This document shows positions 8,603 through 11,977 of a stretch of 11,977 nt of DNA, in pieces (positions within the stretch are counted from its first letter, which is position 1; every line of letters starts with the position of its first letter). The position numbers and the translations under genes were made by a program. Source of the DNA: Smittium mucronatum (lineage: Eukaryota > Kickxellomycota > Harpellomycetes > Harpellales > Legeriomycetaceae); NCBI GenBank assembly GCA_001953115.1, contig LSSL01001002.1, positions 8,619-20,595 of the forward strand, in the 5' to 3' direction. The notes below the pieces were generated by a model. The model saw only the letters and a list, made by a program, of their open reading frames with translations, was not told the DNA's origin and ran no database searches.

Positions 8603-9735
8603 AATATGAAATAAAAGTAAATCCGTTTATAGATTTTATATTTGATCACAGAAATATTTTCAGTGGAAATTCAAAATTATATCCTTATTCCAAGAAATAA
8701 TACAGAAAATATTGAAGAAAATTAAACAAGATTTTATATCATATTTGAGGGAAAAAATTGTTATTAAATGCGAAAATAATTCACTTTTTACCTCCTTAAT
8801 CTATTAGTAATATTAACCGATTCAATAAAATGATCTAATATTTTTTTACCATCGGTAAAATTTAATGTTTAAAAGATTAGTTTGAACACCAAAATTTCGA
8901 TATTTGATAACTATTTTTATAGATTTAAACGTTCCAAAAATCAAACTATAAGTTAATTCAGGTTAAAAAATAATTTATGTTTCAGGAAATGCAGTCCAAA
9001 TAGCATAGTACTGATTTAAATCAAAACGCTATATTTTACCGACTTCCCTAGATTTTATATATGATTCTAAAGTTCGGACTGACGGTCTTAACAAAATAAA
9101 TATATCAATCCAATGCGAAAACATATTGCAATAGATTGACCCTGCTTTGGACCAGATAATTTTTTTAGATTAGCCTTTGAATTTAATTTTTTAAAATAGG
9201 ATCAAGTATAAATTCGGTTAAATATTTTAATACATACATAGTGCATTTTTCGTATACAGCTTTTTACACTTTTTTTAAAAAATCCTCTATGGAAATTCTA
9301 TATTTTAAAAAAATTGAGATCAATTGAATCTAAATAAAAGAGAAAAATATACCTCAAATGTTTTTCGGGAAATTTATAAATAAATCTATAGACAAATCTA
9401 AATTGTATTTTGGAATTTTAAAAATAATCCAATATTATTAACAAATTCATAAACTGAATTTTCATAACTTTAATAGACTTAAAAATAAAAACTATTATAA
9501 ATTTTAATATGGAAAGGATAGTGAACTGTATAATAAGGTGGATGGAAAATTTTATAATTATTTTAAATAAAGTATAAAAAACAGAGCTTTTTTTTTATAA
9601 AATTTAGATTTATGTGGATGTCTTTTTTATTATCAAATATAAATTTTGTTTAAATTTCAAAAATTCTAATTATTTAGAAGTCGCTTGAATTTTTCTAAAA
9701 GAATATATTTTGACTAAAGAAAAATGAAAATCTTA

Positions 9736-9771
9736 AAGCACGCCCCTAATGATGACACACGGGGATTGCTT
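9736..9771. other. Isolated GC-rich hairpin, possible small structured RNA
   Basis: A 5-bp stem (aagca 9736-9740 with tgctt 9767-9771) and a 4-bp CCCC/GGGG stem (9743-9746 with 9761-9764) are stacked across a 2-by-2 internal loop, closing a 14-base loop. The loop contains ATGATGA (9749-9755), matching the C-box word of C/D snoRNAs, and CTGA (9772-9775) follows the stem, matching the D-box word. The short C-to-D distance and lack of a flanking terminal stem argue against an ordinary C/D snoRNA. It stands out because nothing within several hundred bases has comparable G+C. Confidence 0.3.
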
Positions 9772-10428
9772 CTGATAATAGATTATCTAAAAAATATTTA
9801 TTATACGAACTACTCTTTATTTTCTATTAAAAATAAAATAGGATTTTTTATTTCGTTCTGAAAAATTCCATGGATTTAAAACAAAGACATGAAAAAATAG
9901 TAAAGTTTGTTAGACTACAAAAGAAAAAAAGTATGATAAAACCCAAAAAAAATAAATGAATAAATTCATACTGAATAAAATACTTAGATACGTATGTTTG
10001 GGTTTCTGGGTAAATGATAGTACATTGATTTTATTAAGTAAACTATTAAAAATCAATAAATACTAAAATAGCAATATTCTAATTAGCAAATATTGGACAT
10101 ACTATCTTTTTATATAACAAAATAAAATAATCAAGAAGTTATGAGGTTCAAAAAATTACAAAATAGTTCTTTATTGATTTTAGAGATGTAAATATGTTAA
10201 ATTTTATTTTGGTTGAATTTAAATGGATAAATAATAATTTTAATCAAAATCTTCAATGTATTAACACTACTTCCTGATAAAAAAAATTATCAGAAATATA
10301 ATAGCAACAAAAAAAAACCTTCTTTGTCTTCATAAAATTGAAAAATATAATTTCTTGTTTTCTAAAAATATCAGATCCATGTAATATATATATCGTTAGA
10401 TTAAATGCTGATTAAAATGAAATTGATA

Positions 10429-10445
10429 ATATATATATATATATA
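10429..10445. repeat. (AT)n microsatellite
   Basis: An uninterrupted alternating AT run of 17 bases, directly read. It is self-complementary and likely variable in length. A shorter run lies at 10385-10393. Confidence 0.9.
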
Positions 10446-10661
10446 ATCCGCGTGTTTTTGAGAGAAAAAAAGTGCAAAAGTGCTTTGGAATTTTGAAATA
10501 AAAATAAAGAATTATAGCTGAGCTTTACATTGCTCATATATTTCGATTATTTAAGATGTACATTAATTTCAAAAAAAACACGTCCAACCACAGATTATAT
10601 TTTAAGCTTGTTCTAAAAGCCTATTTAGATTTGAGATAATCATTTGGCTACTATTTCTGGA

Positions 10662-10676
10662 ATATATATATATATA
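10662..10676. repeat. (AT)n microsatellite
   Basis: An uninterrupted alternating AT run of 15 bases in the gene desert, with no gene nearby. Confidence 0.9.
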
Positions 10677-11977
10677 GCTGCCATTCTTCCTGATGTATAA
10701 GGATTTAGTGATTCAAAATAATTCAAAACATCATTGTTTAGTATTAAATAAATTTTAAAATAATTCTAAAAATTAAACAAAATTTTATATTTTTTAATTT
10801 CATAGCTATATTACCATCTAAGGTGTTCAAAAAAAGAGAAAATTCATGCCTTTTATTTGAATAAGGATGTGAAAAAAAAGTTTTCAATTAATAAAAAATC
10901 TAGAAATATTGGTGGATTTTTTAAATATTTAATGGAATGATCAGAGTTTTGAACCCCAAAATATAATTAATTAAAAGTATGTATATTTTATTAAAAGTTA
11001 AATAAACTTTTAGAGCAATTTTAATCTAAAACAAAAAATCGAAGTTTTAAGATTTAATTATAAAGAAAATATTCTACATTTAAATTCAAATTTAAGAATT
11101 TAAGAAATTCCTTTATTAAAATATAACATTGTATGTGGTTTTGATATTTGCGTTGTTTTGATTTTTTTTTAGTTATTTTATATGCACGTAGTTTTGATGT
11201 AATTTTTATTGGATAAAAGTTATAATCGATGGATTTTTTTGCCAAATGAGAATTATAGTTATGTCCACACTGAAAATTTTTATAAACAGTAAAAGCAGTA
11301 CTTATATATTCACTAAAGCGTTTTTAAATCTCAAGTGAAATATTAAACTTAAGATCTCCCAATTCCAAAACTTATCTTTATATTCTCCTGTATCTAAATA
11401 TACCTTTAAAGCATCCATTTCAAAAGCAGCAAAACGAATATAAAAAATCAAATAATACGAGAAAGTTATACTAAATACTGATTCTGAACAATAAAAAAGA
11501 TAGCTTAATTCCTTTTTTAAAAAATATATATAAATTTTTATTAGAATCGCTACTCTGTTTATTTTTTTTTAAAAAAAATTATCTTTCATTTCACAACTAG
11601 TGATACAAAAAGTTTAAACAGATACTATAAAGACAAGAGAGTATCTTCAAAAATTAAACTTTCCTGGAAAACCCTGCCTTTTTTCGAAAAAATCTGAAAT
11701 AAAATAAAACCCATCAGTTCAAGTTAAGACATAATACTATATTTTAAGTATTTCTATCATTTCTAATAAAAATTTTATATTTAAATAGCGTTCTTTGTAT
11801 TTTTTAAATGATATTAGGCTGAAGTTAACGGAATAAAAACACTATTTAAATAAAAGAAGAGCGAATTCCACTCTGAGAGTAGATCAGAAAAACAGTATTT
11901 CCCTACTTTCTTTGTTTTTTGATACACGTAGTGTTTTTATTTAATTTGGATTAAGAATTGAATAAATCTTTTCGAAA

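Larger units (their letters stand above)
8603..11977. other. Very AT-rich gene desert
   Basis: More than 3.3 kb of extremely AT-rich sequence with dense stops in all frames, many A and T homopolymers and no recognisable protein or tRNA motif. The few open frames, such as the Lys/Tyr/Asn-rich one at 11054-11245, are what such composition yields by chance. Items inside are two TA microsatellites, some short hairpins (for example ttttacc-atc-ggtaaaa at 8844-8860 and ctgataa/ttatcag at 10274-10293), and the GC-rich hairpin at 9736-9771. Confidence 0.65.

Noticed and set aside
9736..9775. Weak resemblance to U6 or U6atac snRNA (agcac-cccct followed by gatgacac)
   Set aside because: The invariant ACAGAGA box is missing upstream, the intervening spacing is wrong, and there is no matching 5' stem.
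11054..11245. Minus-strand 63-codon open frame
   Set aside because: Lys/Asn/Tyr/Leu-rich low-complexity translation expected from AT-rich DNA; no motif and no context.
1..11977. tRNA, rRNA, CRISPR array, telomere repeat or a novel defence-type system
   Set aside because: No cloverleaf with a T-loop word, no rRNA-like block, no regularly spaced repeats with unique spacers, no telomeric unit, and only one intact gene, so no multi-gene system is present.

Overview
The window looks like a piece of an AT-rich, gene-poor fungal genome. The only intact gene is a spliced protein gene of a fungal transporter family (SulP membrane domain, STAS domain, C-terminal cyclic-nucleotide-binding-like domain; Vsb1/YGR125W type). 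It has a short 77-nt GT-AG intron, and its base composition is clearly richer in G+C than the surrounding DNA. Most of the rest is AT-rich DNA with decayed DNA transposons. The species cannot be fixed from the sequence. A low-GC fungus with transposon-littered intergenic DNA fits, for example one of the early-diverging lineages, but that is a guess. There is no bacterial-style operon, no CRISPR array and no recognisable tRNA or rRNA gene.

Layout: 1-1812 is AT-rich non-coding DNA. It starts with a 15-base G run and holds a small cluster of 41-bp tandem and inverted repeats (about 370-930) that resembles transposon ends. 1813-5105 (minus strand) is the transporter gene in two exons. Its start codon lies in a short first exon that a single-ORF reading misses; splicing gives 1071 residues. 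5106-5290 is its leader and probable promoter. About 5290-6080 is a multiply frameshifted, higher-GC relic, best read as a Tc1/mariner-type transposase on the plus strand. A competing minus-strand reading exists and is described. About 6970-8270 is a more convincing relic of a pogo/Tigger-type transposase on the plus strand: two helix-turn-helix domains, then a DDE domain. 8306-8602 is an unrecognised coding-like relic. 8603-11977 is a very AT-rich desert with TA microsatellites and one isolated GC-rich hairpin near 9736-9771.

The transporter is probably a vacuolar membrane protein. Its family architecture and an acidic dileucine motif in the N-terminal tail both fit AP-3-type sorting to the vacuole. 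The transposon relics have no functional link to it, except that one lies directly upstream and may limit or have supplied its upstream control region. I did not find a convincing new biological system. The most useful points are the corrected gene model, the altered nucleotide-binding site, the two transposase relics, the repeat cluster and the isolated hairpin.
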